A stretch of 45,743 nt of DNA from JAGXOF01 sp046545575 (GTDB lineage Bacteria; Chloroflexota; Dehalococcoidia; SZUA-161; SpSt-899). The stretch lies in contig JBKGZM010000009.1 of the NCBI GenBank assembly GCA_046545575.1, positions 1-45,743 on the forward strand, given 5' to 3'. A model generated the notes under the pieces. The model was not told where the DNA came from. It worked only from the letters and a program-made list of their open reading frames with translations, and made no database searches. A program made the position numbers and the translations under genes. This document shows, one piece after another, positions 33,418-41,166 of the stretch; within the stretch, counting starts at the first letter, position 1, and every line of letters begins with the position of its first letter.

Positions 33418-34992
33418 TTACAGTTTCACTACCTTCACACTATACACATCCGGGATCTGAGCTATCTTTTGCCAGTAGCTCTCCGGAAGTTGCTCATCCA
33501 GGCTCAGGACCATAAGAGCCCTGCCGCGTGGTTCCAGCCGGGCAACATACATGTAGCTTATGTCAACGTCGGCTTTCCCGGTTATTTCCCCTACCGAACC
33601 AATGAGCCCCGGCCGGTCCTTGTGATCAGCAAAAAGCCAATAAGCACCTGTGGGCACGATGTCGACCCAGTAATCGTAGACCCTTACGATGTGGGGCTCC
33701 CCGCGCAGAATCGTCCCGGCCACGGTGGTAGTTCCTATGTTGGTGGCGACTTCCACGGTGATGAGATTGTTGTAGTTCTCGCAGGTAAGGCTCTTCTGCT
33801 CCACAACCTTGATTCCCCTGCTCTGCGCAATGTAGTTGGCGTTGACCAGGCTGACTCGTTCCTCGGTGGTGGCTTCGAGCAGTCCGCCGAGTGTCGCGGC
33901 TTTGAGGGCATCCGTTTCATAGTCAGCTATTTCGCCTTCGTACTTAATCGTGAGGGTATTGACCTGCCCTTCGCTGAGGTGCGAGACCAATTTCCCTGCC
34001 ATCGAAGCGATGTTGAAGAAGGGCGTTAGAAACTCTCGCAGGTTGGCGGGTATTATGGGAGCATTCACCGCGTACGCAGGGGACCTTCCCTCCAGCACGT
34101 CGAGAGCCTGTTCGGCGACGTCCACAGCCACCCCTGTTTGCGCTTCCAAGGTCGAGGCTCCAAGGTGAGGAGTAGTTACTATCTTTTCGCTTTGAAGTAA
34201 TACATTATCGGTAGTCGGTTCTTTGGAGAATACATCAATTGCAGCGCCTGCTACTCTTTCCTCTTCCACTGCATTCAAGAGGGCTTGCTCGTCTATAACG
34301 CCGCCCCGGGCCACGTTGACCAGGCGCACCGAAGGCTTAACCATTTTCAGTGCCTCTTCGTCTATTAAACACCTCGTCTCCTCTGAAAGTGGCACGTGTA
34401 CAGTAATGAAGTCGGACTCCTGCAGCAGCTTCTCCAGTGATACTGGTTCCACGCCCAGAGATTTGGCGTATTCAAGTGCGATCATAGGATCGTAAGCGAT
34501 GACCTGCATTCCCAGTCCTTTGGCCCGCTTCGCCACCTCGGTTCCTACTCTTCCCAGGCCGATGACTCCCAGCTTTTTGTTGAACACCTCAACGCCGGTG
34601 AATCGTTTGCGGTCCCACTTCCCCGCCTTTAGTTGTGCATGCGCCTGCGGGATATTTCTGGCAAGCGCCATCATCAGGGCTATGGTATGTTCTGCGGCGG
34701 AGCGGGTATTCCCGGCTGGGGCATTGACCACGATAATGCCTCTCCTGGTTGCGGCATCGAGATCTATATTATCCACACCCACGCCGGCGCGTCCGATAAC
34801 CTGCAATTTCTTGCCGGCTTCGATTACCTCGGCAGACACCTTGGTTTCACTACGCACCAACAGGGCTTCGTAGTCGGGGATGATTTCAACGAGCTCTTCG
34901 GGCTTAAGGCCGGTCTTGATATCTACCTCAACCTTCTCCCTGAGGATTTCGATCCCCTCTTCGCCGATGTTATCTGAAACCAGTACCTTCAT
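33418..34992 (-). CDS. serA: D-3-phosphoglycerate dehydrogenase, long ACT-domain form
   Basis: First step of serine synthesis: oxidises 3-phosphoglycerate to phosphohydroxypyruvate. The 524-residue protein has the split substrate domain, an NAD Rossmann domain with GVIGLGRVGTEVAKR, catalytic region NVARGGVIDE and TPHLGAST, an intervening ASB domain (about 310-440) and a C-terminal ACT domain (about 450-524) that binds serine for feedback inhibition. It lies 10 bases downstream of the aminotransferase gene on the same strand. Confidence 0.96.
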   Translation of the reverse strand: MKVLVSDNIGEEGIEILREKVEVDIKTGLKPEELVEIIPDYEALLVRSETKVSAEVIEAGKKLQVIGRAGVGVDNIDLDAATRRGIIVVNAPAGNTRSAAEHTIALMMALARNIPQAHAQLKAGKWDRKRFTGVEVFNKKLGVIGLGRVGTEVAKRAKGLGMQVIAYDPMIALEYAKSLGVEPVSLEKLLQESDFITVHVPLSEETRCLIDEEALKMVKPSVRLVNVARGGVIDEQALLNAVEEERVAGAAIDVFSKEPTTDNVLLQSEKIVTTPHLGASTLEAQTGVAVDVAEQALDVLEGRSPAYAVNAPIIPANLREFLTPFFNIASMAGKLVSHLSEGQVNTLTIKYEGEIADYETDALKAATLGGLLEATTEERVSLVNANYIAQSRGIKVVEQKSLTCENYNNLITVEVATNIGTTTVAGTILRGEPHIVRVYDYWVDIVPTGAYWLFADHKDRPGLIGSVGEITGKADVDISYMYVARLEPRGRALMVLSLDEQLPESYWQKIAQIPDVYSVKVVKL

Positions 34993-35002
34993 TTGTCATT
35001 CC

Positions 35003-36088
35003 TCATTTCACAGGGAAGCCCGCTTGCGGGAGGGCTTTCTTCAGCTTGTCTATTACACTGTCAATATCGGATTCCGTTATCCAGCCTAAATGACCTATGC
35101 GGAATATCTTGCCTGCCATGTCTTTCTGCCCACCGGCCAGAACGAGGTCGTGTTCGTTGCTGAGGATGTTTCTCAGCTTGTCGACATCCAGTCCCTCGGG
35201 GGCTTTCACGGCAGTCACCGTATTGGAGGCGCATTCTTCCTTTGCGAAAAGGGGTAGTCCCAGGGCTTTTATTTCCTCTCTGGTCTTCTGTCCCACGCGG
35301 GCGTGGCGTGCGAAAATGTTCTCAAGGCCCTCTTCTGCCATCATCTCCAGCGCTGTGGACAGGGCGTAGAATACGGTTACTCCGGGAGTCCAGGGCGTTT
35401 GTCCCTTTTCAAGGAATTTCTTTGCCTGGGCGAAATCCCAGTAGAAGCGGGGTATCTTGGCTTGAGCGTGTGCCTCCCATGCCCTCTCGCTTACACTGAC
35501 GAAAACAAGGCCAGGCGGCACCATCCAGCCTTTCTGAGAGCCTGTTACAACCACGTCGCATTGCCATTCGTCCGTGGGCAGGTTAATGCAGCCCAGAGAG
35601 CTGATTGCATCCACCAGAAGCAATTTATCACGCTGCTTGACCACTTTGCTGATGGAGGCCAGGTCACTGGTTACCCCTGTTGACGTTTCGTTATGGGTTG
35701 TGAGAACAGTCTTGATGGATTTGTCTGCATCCAGTGCCTTGGCGACCGCCTCTGGGTCAGCGCCTTCCCCGTAGGGGAAGCGGAGGCGCTCCACACTTGT
35801 TCCAAAGCCCTCGGCAATGTCTGCGAACCGCTCACCAAACACGCCGTTAATAACGGCCAGAACTCTATCTCCTGGGGAGAGCATGTTCACGACAGCCGCT
35901 TCCAATCCCCCTGTTCCAGAGCCAGTGAGGATGAAGACGTCCCCTTTCGTCTGGAAAAACTGCTTGAGCCTGGCGGTTATCGACTCAATCAGTTCGGCAA
36001 ATTCCTTGCCCCTGTGGTTTATCATCTGTCTTGACATAGACTGAAGCACTTCTGGGGGGCATGGTGTTGGTCCTGGTACTCGAAGCAT
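35003..36088 (-). CDS. Class V aminotransferase (serine-pyruvate/alanine-glyoxylate type), probable phosphoserine-pathway enzyme
   Basis: PLP enzyme of 361 residues. GSGTGGLEAAVVNM binds the cofactor phosphate, VDAISSLG has the Asp pairing with the pyridine N, and GSQKGWMVPPG carries the Schiff-base Lys. The family includes alanine-glyoxylate and serine-pyruvate aminotransferases; those encoded next to serA often supply phosphoserine aminotransferase activity in organisms without classical SerC, which is the preferred reading here (inference). RBS AAGGAGGA directly precedes the ATG. Confidence 0.9.
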   Translation of the reverse strand: MLRVPGPTPCPPEVLQSMSRQMINHRGKEFAELIESITARLKQFFQTKGDVFILTGSGTGGLEAAVVNMLSPGDRVLAVINGVFGERFADIAEGFGTSVERLRFPYGEGADPEAVAKALDADKSIKTVLTTHNETSTGVTSDLASISKVVKQRDKLLLVDAISSLGCINLPTDEWQCDVVVTGSQKGWMVPPGLVFVSVSERAWEAHAQAKIPRFYWDFAQAKKFLEKGQTPWTPGVTVFYALSTALEMMAEEGLENIFARHARVGQKTREEIKALGLPLFAKEECASNTVTAVKAPEGLDVDKLRNILSNEHDLVLAGGQKDMAGKIFRIGHLGWITESDIDSVIDKLKKALPQAGFPVK

Positions 36089-36180
36089 GTTCCTCCTTTT
36101 TGGTTCTTTATTTTATTATGGAACGAACCGATAATTTCTAGTGAGATGCCAGGATATCTTGCCGACTCCAGGGGACTCGG

Positions 36181-36258
36181 AAAATCCGCCTTTGCAAAAC
36201 ACCTTTACTTTAAATATATCGTAGTGAGGAAACGATGGTCAAGCAATAGGCGGATTTT
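36181..36258. repeat. Inverted-repeat element upstream of rsfS
   Basis: AAAATCCGCCT (36181-36191) and AGGCGGATTTT (36248-36258) are perfect inverses; the arms extend to TTTGC / GCAAT with one unpaired base. The 56-base interior is AT-rich and has no ORF. It could be a small mobile repeat or an RNA structure between the divergent aminotransferase and rsfS genes. Confidence 0.55.
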
Positions 36259-36288
36259 ATTACTGCTCTCCCACAAGAACTTTATGAA

Positions 36289-36297
36289 TGATATAAT
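36289..36297 (+). promoter_or_regulatory. Extended -10 promoter for rsfS
   Basis: TGATATAAT with TATAAT at 36292-36297. The transcript would begin about 36304, followed by an AAGGGGG ribosome-binding-like site at 36321-36327. Confidence 0.5.
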
Positions 36298-36345
36298 ATA
36301 GATGTAAATATAGACACCAAAAGGGGGTTCCGGGTTCTACAGAGT

Positions 36346-36681
36346 GCTGAGATAGCCAGGAAGATAGTCGATGCCGCGCTGGAGAGGCAGGCATTTGATA
36401 TTCTTCTGCTCGATGTCAGCGAGATATGCAGTTTCGCTGATTACTTTGTCGTGTGTAACGGCGAGACCGAAAGACAGCTTAAGGCGATCGTTGACGAAAT
36501 CGACAGTGCGCTGTCCAAAGAGCACGTCCCTGTCCCGAAGCCCCAGGGTACCACTGAGTCCGGCTGGCTTGTTCTGGACCTTGGCGATATCATCGTCCAC
36601 CTTTTCAGTCCACGGCAACGGGAGTTCTATACCCTGGAAGATATGTGGGAAAACAGTTCCACTATCCTTAAGATTCTATAA
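36346..36681 (+). CDS. rsfS: Ribosomal silencing factor RsfS (start codon missing, possible frameshift)
   Basis: Binds uL14 and blocks 50S-30S joining in starvation. From AEIARKIVDAALERQ through FADYFVVCNGETERQ to WLVLDLGDIIVHLFSP and YTLEDMW the frame matches RsfS throughout at normal length (about 111 residues). No ATG, GTG or TTG exists in frame before 36451, which lies inside the conserved domain. A GTG at 36344, one frame off, would read M-L-E-I-A-R-K if one base were added after 36348, the expected family N-terminus. The coordinates given begin at the first family-like codon. It overlaps the convergent ndk end by 14 bases. Confidence 0.8.
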   Translation, partial: AEIARKIVDAALERQAFDILLLDVSEICSFADYFVVCNGETERQLKAIVDEIDSALSKEHVPVPKPQGTTESGWLVLDLGDIIVHLFSPRQREFYTLEDMWENSSTILKIL

Positions 36682-37120
36682 TCCACCGGTCGATCTCTCG
36701 CTCGTACGTGAATATTTCCTCAGGGACGAAGAACAGGGAAATCTCCTTCTCCGCCGTTTCCAGTGAATCAGATCCGTGCACCAGGTTGTAGCCGATTTCC
36801 AGTGCAAGGTCTCCCCTGATAGTGCCGGGCGCAGCCTCTGTAGGGGCCGTTTTCCCCATGGTGTTTCGTACCACCTCTACTGCCTTCGGCCCTTCCAGCA
36901 CGGCAGCGATAATCGGCGAGGATGTTATATATTTTATGAGCCCCTCGAAGAACGGCTTACCTTCGTGGACAGCGTAGTGTTTTTTTGCCATGAAATCGTC
37001 CATGTGAAGCATTTTCATGGCCGCTATCCGGAGTCCGCGGCGTTCCAGCCGTGAAATTATCTCTCCTGCAAGACCCCGCTGCATTGCATCCGGCTTGACC
37101 AGTACCAGAGTTCGTTCCAT
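36668..37120 (-). CDS. ndk: Nucleoside diphosphate kinase
   Basis: Equilibrates NTP pools through a phospho-His. The 150 residues start MERTLVLVKPDA and contain the active-site NLVHGSDS (H115) and K9. ATG 37120 has AGGAG upstream and gives the family N-terminus; the GTG two codons earlier is less likely. It is 30 bases downstream of the NTPase gene and ends inside the tail of convergent rsfS. Confidence 0.96.
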   Translation of the reverse strand: MERTLVLVKPDAMQRGLAGEIISRLERRGLRIAAMKMLHMDDFMAKKHYAVHEGKPFFEGLIKYITSSPIIAAVLEGPKAVEVVRNTMGKTAPTEAAPGTIRGDLALEIGYNLVHGSDSLETAEKEISLFFVPEEIFTYEREIDRWIIES

Positions 37121-37150
37121 TATCACCTCTCCTGACTTTTGAATTGATTC

Positions 37151-37678
37151 TTAATCGTATGTTGCGGAGGATATCCAGCTTGCTATCCATTGCCGCACAT
37201 CCTCGTGGTTGTCCTTATCCACAGTGATGATTTCAACCCCGTTGAGTTCTTTCAGCTTATCAGCCCACGGATGGGATTTTAACATAATCGTCCCGAGAAG
37301 GGGCTTTCCACTTTCAACGGCCTCCATGACGGCTTTTCGGAAGGACTCTGAAAATAGCTCCATCTTCCCGATCTCATCGATGATTACCAGGTCGCGATTC
37401 TTGATCGCGTCGTAAATAGCGGGAATTCCTACTTGCTCCAGGCCTTTGAGATCGACCCCATATTTGCCGACCCTGGGCGGGCCCTTGATATCGATGTGTG
37501 CCAGCGTGGCGCTGGCACCGTCCAGAGTGGTGATCTCAAATCCTGTACGGGTGCCTTCTTCCTTTATCTCCCCGGTGTAAAAGCCCCCGGCACTGAGGTT
37601 GAACCGGGATAGCACTTCCCGAATTAGAGTGGTTTTCCCCGTTCCGGGAGGCCCGGTGAGGAGTAACACATCGTTCAT
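37151..37678 (-). CDS. THEP1-family nucleoside-triphosphatase
   Basis: A 175-residue P-loop NTPase of the NTPase_1 (THEP1) family: Walker A GPPGTGKT (9-16), GGFYTGEI and RTGFEITTLDG, Walker B DLVIIDEIGKMEL. Homologues hydrolyse NTPs in vitro; the physiological role is unclear. The start at 37678 is 27 bases after the stop of the upstream zinc protein gene (37705); the longer frame to 37732 would overlap it. ndk follows, which fits a nucleotide-related role. Confidence 0.9.
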   Translation of the reverse strand: MNDVLLLTGPPGTGKTTLIREVLSRFNLSAGGFYTGEIKEEGTRTGFEITTLDGASATLAHIDIKGPPRVGKYGVDLKGLEQVGIPAIYDAIKNRDLVIIDEIGKMELFSESFRKAVMEAVESGKPLLGTIMLKSHPWADKLKELNGVEIITVDKDNHEDVRQWIASWISSATYD

Positions 37679-37704
37679 TGAACCGAATAGCCCCCCGTGC
37701 TGAG

Positions 37705-38004
37705 TTATTCTTCCCCTGAATCTTCCCGCCACTTCTTGAGCCAGTCCTCAATTTCTCCACCCACATCGCTCTTACCAGTGAGGTTCTCGAGCAGATCATA
37801 TACTTCACGGAAGGTGCCTACTACCTCCTGTGGCTGGCTGTGGGTGGTCACACAGGCCATGGTCAACTGGCTTGCCATCATCATGATATAGGTGCGTTGC
37901 ATCTCCTTGGCTTGCTTCGTTGCTTCATCTCGCATGTGATTTGTAAGGCAGGCCATCAACTCGTTTTCATCCTTGACCTCGCGGCCGCATATTGGACATT
38001 GCAT
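37705..38004 (-). CDS. Small C2CH zinc-finger-like protein
   Basis: A 99-residue protein with an N-terminal CPICGREV, then C19 and H23, giving C-x2-C-x12-C-x3-H, close to a zinc-finger knuckle. The rest is helical and acidic (EVYDLLENL, EDWLKKWRED). No family recognised. AAGGAGG is 5 bases before the ATG. Its start lies 38 bases inside the end of tsaB, so it is translationally tied to the tsa genes. Confidence 0.78.
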   Translation of the reverse strand: MQCPICGREVKDENELMACLTNHMRDEATKQAKEMQRTYIMMMASQLTMACVTTHSQPQEVVGTFREVYDLLENLTGKSDVGGEIEDWLKKWREDSGEE

Positions 38005-38686
38005 CGTGCCTCCTTTTCTTTGGAACGGTTATTCCCGGCCTCTTCAAATAGAGGGGTTGGAGGGTAGAAGGATCGTCGAAATCCTCTGATTCTATTCTAC
38101 GCCAGCCAAGACGGGCCAGGCAACCGGCAATTCGGAGCAAAGAATCATGGATAATAATTGCGTTGTCGCCAAGATCGCTCTCGAGTTTATCTGAGAGTTC
38201 ATTTCCTATTTCTCCGCAGAAAATAGTCCGTTCCGTAACACTCTCACACACTGCATCAGCGGTGCTGATATGTTCCGGGGCTATTTTCTCTACGAATCCA
38301 TCCCTGCTGTGAAACAGCGCCGTGGCGATCTCTTTACGGCCGGCAGCCAAGATTGGGCACACGGGTAATCCGAAAGCGATGTAAGGAAATGCCAGGGCCT
38401 CCAGAGTGCTTATCCCTAGCAAGGGAATGCTGAGGGCGAAGGATAGCCCCTTGGCAGTGGACAGTCCTACGCGGATGCCGTTGAAGGTGCCGGGACCTTT
38501 GGCAACTGTAACAGCCTGTATGTCTCGTATGCTCGACTTGCACTGGTCAAGGAGATGAATCAGGTTGGGGAGTAGCTCAGCGGTGTGGTTTTGTCTCGTA
38601 TGCCAGTTCATTTCGGCAACGACCTTGCCCTTCTCTGACAGGGCCAGGCTAGCTGAGCTGGTCGATGTATCTATTGATAGTTCCAT
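37967..38686 (-). CDS. tsaB: tRNA threonylcarbamoyladenosine biosynthesis protein TsaB
   Basis: Non-catalytic partner of TsaD in t6A37 synthesis. The 239-residue ASKHA-fold protein has LSIDTSTSSASLAL and GPGTFNGIRVGLSTAKGLS, the TsaB signature. ATG 38686 has GAAGGAA upstream and lies 16 bases inside the tsaE end; the longer start at 38719 is less likely. tsaD and rimI are not adjacent. Confidence 0.92.
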   Translation of the reverse strand: MELSIDTSTSSASLALSEKGKVVAEMNWHTRQNHTAELLPNLIHLLDQCKSSIRDIQAVTVAKGPGTFNGIRVGLSTAKGLSFALSIPLLGISTLEALAFPYIAFGLPVCPILAAGRKEIATALFHSRDGFVEKIAPEHISTADAVCESVTERTIFCGEIGNELSDKLESDLGDNAIIIHDSLLRIAGCLARLGWRRIESEDFDDPSTLQPLYLKRPGITVPKKRRHDAMSNMRPRGQG

Positions 38687-39171
38687 TGTTCCTTCAACTG
38701 ATTGAGTAACTCGGTGCATCTTTGTCCCTTCGCCTGAAATCGCAGCTTCCTTTCGTTTTCCGTCAGGTGCTCGAGTTCGATGAGCAGGTGTTCCTGCGGA
38801 AACAGAGTCATAGCCTTCTCAGCCCACTCCACGACACAAACACCCTCCCCGTAGAGGTAGTCGTCGATGCCGAGGTCGGCGATCTCTTCCAGGTTTTCCA
38901 GTCGATAAAGGTCTATGTGATACAGGTTGGTGCTTCCCGGGTATTCCCTTGCCAGCACGAATGACGGACTCGACGCATAGCCGGGAAGCCCCATACCCCA
39001 GGCAATGCCTTGCACAAGACACGTTTTCCCCGTACCCAAGTCTCCCACCAGCAGAAGGAGATCACCAGGCTGGGCAAATTCGCCGATTATAGAGCCGATC
39101 TCCTGTGTCTGCTCCGGGCTGTGGGTGATTATTGACAGGCCGTTCTGGCGCTGATGGTCACGGTTGCTCAA
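38671..39171 (-). CDS. tsaE: tRNA threonylcarbamoyladenosine biosynthesis ATPase TsaE
   Basis: ATPase that drives the TsaBDE t6A cycle. 166 residues with Walker A GDLGTGKT (43-50), SPSFVLAREY, the YHIDLYRLE Walker B-like segment and VCVVEWAEKA. Its start lies 14 bases inside the end of vapC and its end overlaps tsaB by 16, so vapC, tsaE and tsaB form a coupled chain. Confidence 0.94.
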   Translation of the reverse strand: MSNRDHQRQNGLSIITHSPEQTQEIGSIIGEFAQPGDLLLLVGDLGTGKTCLVQGIAWGMGLPGYASSPSFVLAREYPGSTNLYHIDLYRLENLEEIADLGIDDYLYGEGVCVVEWAEKAMTLFPQEHLLIELEHLTENERKLRFQAKGQRCTELLNQLKEQWNYQ

Positions 39172-39544
39172 GGAGACTTATCTCCTCCATAGGGTAGTCC
39201 TTAACATTGGCTGTGATGAGCGTGGCACTATGGCTGATAGCCGCAGCAGCTACAATGGTATCCGCGACGGAAAGGGTTATTCCCTTTCGAGCAAATCCGA
39301 ACCGATACCTTCCTGCTTGCTTGGCTATATCCCTGGTTACCTCGTAGACCTCGAGCGAGTCAACGAAACGGTCAGCCTTAGTTTGGTCTTTTTCTCTCAG
39401 CCCTGAGTAGAGTTCGGCGATGTTGACGCAACAAGCCCCAAGTTGATGCCCTTCGTAGACCAGCCCTCTTATTACATTTACTACTTCCTGGCGGCCACGC
39501 AGGTGATCTATCAAGGCCGTAGTATCCAGAAGATACTTAGCCAT
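39158..39544 (-). CDS. vapC: VapC-type PIN-domain toxin
   Basis: A 128-residue PIN endoribonuclease with the acidic residues expected of the family: D7 (LLDTTALID), E44 (NIAELYSG), D95 (SVADTIVAA) and D116 (TANVKDYP). Family members cleave tRNA or rRNA. ATG 39544 overlaps the vapB stop (ATGGCTAA, 8 bases); a TTG two codons earlier is an alternative. All four catalytic acids are intact, so it looks active. Confidence 0.92.
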   Translation of the reverse strand: MAKYLLDTTALIDHLRGRQEVVNVIRGLVYEGHQLGACCVNIAELYSGLREKDQTKADRFVDSLEVYEVTRDIAKQAGRYRFGFARKGITLSVADTIVAAAAISHSATLITANVKDYPMEEISLLEQP

Positions 39545-39800
39545 GGTCAACCTTCTCTATTCGCTCATCGCTTTGCCGGCGCGTTTTCGCCACCCACTCC
39601 GCCACCTTGTGGCGTGTATCCCACTGAGGATAGTCCTCGGGAGAGAGAGCCCCTGATGTCTCTTCGACAGCGTCTATCAGAGCGTCTCGTTTTAGTTTTT
39701 GCCTTACTGCCTCCTCCACAAAGCGGCTTCTTTTTCTCTTCCCCACCAGCTTGTCTATCTCACTCACGAGCTTATCAGGCAAGACCAGATGAGTACGCAT
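39537..39800 (-). CDS. vapB: VapB-type antitoxin, ribbon-helix-helix
   Basis: An 87-residue protein: N-terminal MRTHLVLPDKLVSEIDKLVG and RKRSRFVEEAVRQKL form a ribbon-helix-helix DNA-binding domain, followed by a C-terminal tail (WDTRHKVAEWVAKTR) likely to neutralise VapC. AAGGAG is 7 bases before the ATG. As usual for vapB it probably represses its own promoter (39831-39859) with VapC. Confidence 0.88.
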   Translation of the reverse strand: MRTHLVLPDKLVSEIDKLVGKRKRSRFVEEAVRQKLKRDALIDAVEETSGALSPEDYPQWDTRHKVAEWVAKTRRQSDERIEKVDHG

Positions 39801-39830
39801 TTAGAACTCCTTAACATGAAAATCACATAA

Positions 39831-39859
39831 ATGGTAGCAGACAATGTGGGCTTTTTCAA
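39831..39859 (-). promoter_or_regulatory. vapBC-tsaE promoter
   Basis: Minus-strand TTGAAA (39854-39859) and TACCAT (39831-39836), 17-base spacing, starting about 25 bases before vapB. No other promoter is evident before tsaE. Confidence 0.5.
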
Positions 39860-39914
39860 TGGGACAAAGGCCGTTTAGCGAGACTTGTTTGACGGGGATG
39901 CTCATGGCTAGCAC

Positions 39915-40940
39915 TTACTTCAATCTCTTCCCGAAATGTTCCCAGCCTCCATCCTGCCAGTCCACTTCTTTACCTCTCCCATCAAAAACCCGCACTTTTC
40001 CTTTTTCACCTTCCCCCACCTCCCCGACCACCGCCACCGGCGTGGAAAGCGCCTGTCTTACGTCCTTCACCACCTCCTCAGGGGCCGTGAACAGAAGCTC
40101 GTAGTCCTCCCCTCCCCCCACCGCCAGCCCGAACCCCTCCTCCCCAAACCCCTCCCTCACTGCCGGATGGACGGGCACATCGGGCAAATTGACCCTGGCC
40201 TCGACCCCGCTTGCCTCACATATGTGCCCCAGATCCGCTATCAGGCCATCGCTTACATCTATCGCAGCCTTGACTCCGTATCTGGCCAGAGTTTGCCCCT
40301 CTACCACCCTCGGCCACGGATGGACATGTGCGGTCCTCAAAGCGGATTCTGTCTCTGTATCAAATTTCAGATTCTCCTGCAGCATCCTCAGTCCCGCCGC
40401 CGAAGCCCCTAAATATCCAGTCACTGCAATCCTGTCACCTGGTTTAGCCCCCGAGCGGATCAGCATCCTTTCCTCCTCAACTTCCCCGATTATGCTGGGG
40501 CTGATGATCAGGAGCGGGGATTCCGTAACATCGCCGCCGGTGATGGCCATCCCGAATTCACGGGCGATCTCGGCCATGCCCCTGTACAGCTCACCGATAC
40601 TATCTGATTCCGTCTCTGGCGGTACTCCCAGTGAGATCACGGCATAACTTGGGGTCCCGCCCATGGCGGCGATGTCGCTGATGTTCACTGCCAGAGCCTT
40701 CCATCCCAGGTCGCGCCAGGTGGTCGTGGCGAGCGTGAAATGGACGTCCTGTACCAGGATATCGGAGGTGACCAACGTGTTGCACCGTAGGGGCACGTGG
40801 CCACGTGCCCCTACGGCCGCGGCATCGTCTCCGATCCCTATAATGACCTCCGGCCTTGTACCGCTGCCCACCCCCGACTCCTCCAGAACCTGGGCAATCA
40901 TGTCAATCAGCCCGAATTCTCCCAGCTCGTTAACCTTCAT
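39915..40940 (-). CDS. thiL: Thiamine-monophosphate kinase
   Basis: Phosphorylates thiamine phosphate to thiamine diphosphate. 341 residues of the PurM/ThiL fold: GIGDDAAAV, TSDILVQDVHF, NISDIAAMGG, GGDVTES, DVSDGLIADLGHI and GGGEDYELLF. Between GDDAA and the SDILV motif a short loop (ARGHVPLRCN) is encoded by a perfect 32-bp palindrome, so the loop is probably an inserted repeat read in frame. No thi genes are adjacent. The best -10 is 8 bases before the ATG, implying a leaderless mRNA; there is no RBS. Confidence 0.93.
   Translation of the reverse strand: MKVNELGEFGLIDMIAQVLEESGVGSGTRPEVIIGIGDDAAAVGARGHVPLRCNTLVTSDILVQDVHFTLATTTWRDLGWKALAVNISDIAAMGGTPSYAVISLGVPPETESDSIGELYRGMAEIAREFGMAITGGDVTESPLLIISPSIIGEVEEERMLIRSGAKPGDRIAVTGYLGASAAGLRMLQENLKFDTETESALRTAHVHPWPRVVEGQTLARYGVKAAIDVSDGLIADLGHICEASGVEARVNLPDVPVHPAVREGFGEEGFGLAVGGGEDYELLFTAPEEVVKDVRQALSTPVAVVGEVGEGEKGKVRVFDGRGKEVDWQDGGWEHFGKRLK
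40785..40816. repeat. Perfect 32-bp palindrome inside thiL
   Basis: CCGTAGGGGCACGTGG (40785-40800) is followed directly by its exact reverse complement (40801-40816). GTAGGGGCACG...CGTGCCCCTAC palindromes resemble dispersed repeats of other genomes. It encodes about ten residues of ThiL without a stop or frameshift. Confidence 0.85.
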
Positions 40941-40948
40941 CGATTCAG

Positions 40949-40977
40949 ATTATACCTGTCTTAGCTCCGGGCCACAA
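40949..40977 (-). promoter_or_regulatory. thiL promoter
   Basis: Minus-strand TATAAT (40949-40954) with TTGTGG (40972-40977) at 17-base spacing. The ATG at 40940 is 8 bases beyond the -10. Confidence 0.6.
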
Positions 40978-41107
40978 CTTGATGAGCTACAGATATGGGG
41001 GTTCAGGGCTCAGGACCCAGCGTTCAGACGTTCGAAGAAGGGGCATGAACACCAAATGAATGACTACATTATGCTGGGTGCTGAATTCTGGATTCTTTAC
41101 GTCCAGG

Positions 41108-41136
41108 TTGTTCGCTCCCTCTCCAGATGTTACAAT
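41108..41136 (+). promoter_or_regulatory. tkt promoter
   Basis: TACAAT (41131-41136) preceded by TGT (extended -10) and TTGTTC (41108-41113) at 17-base spacing. The leader of about 125 bases contains the hairpin and repeat copy 2. Confidence 0.5.
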
Positions 41137-41166
41137 GAGTTCGAAGCGCACCATGATGCGCTTTGT

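Noticed and set aside
37216..37224. TTATCCACA, a perfect DnaA box
   Set aside because: Single copy inside the THEP1 NTPase coding sequence; no cluster or AT-rich tract.
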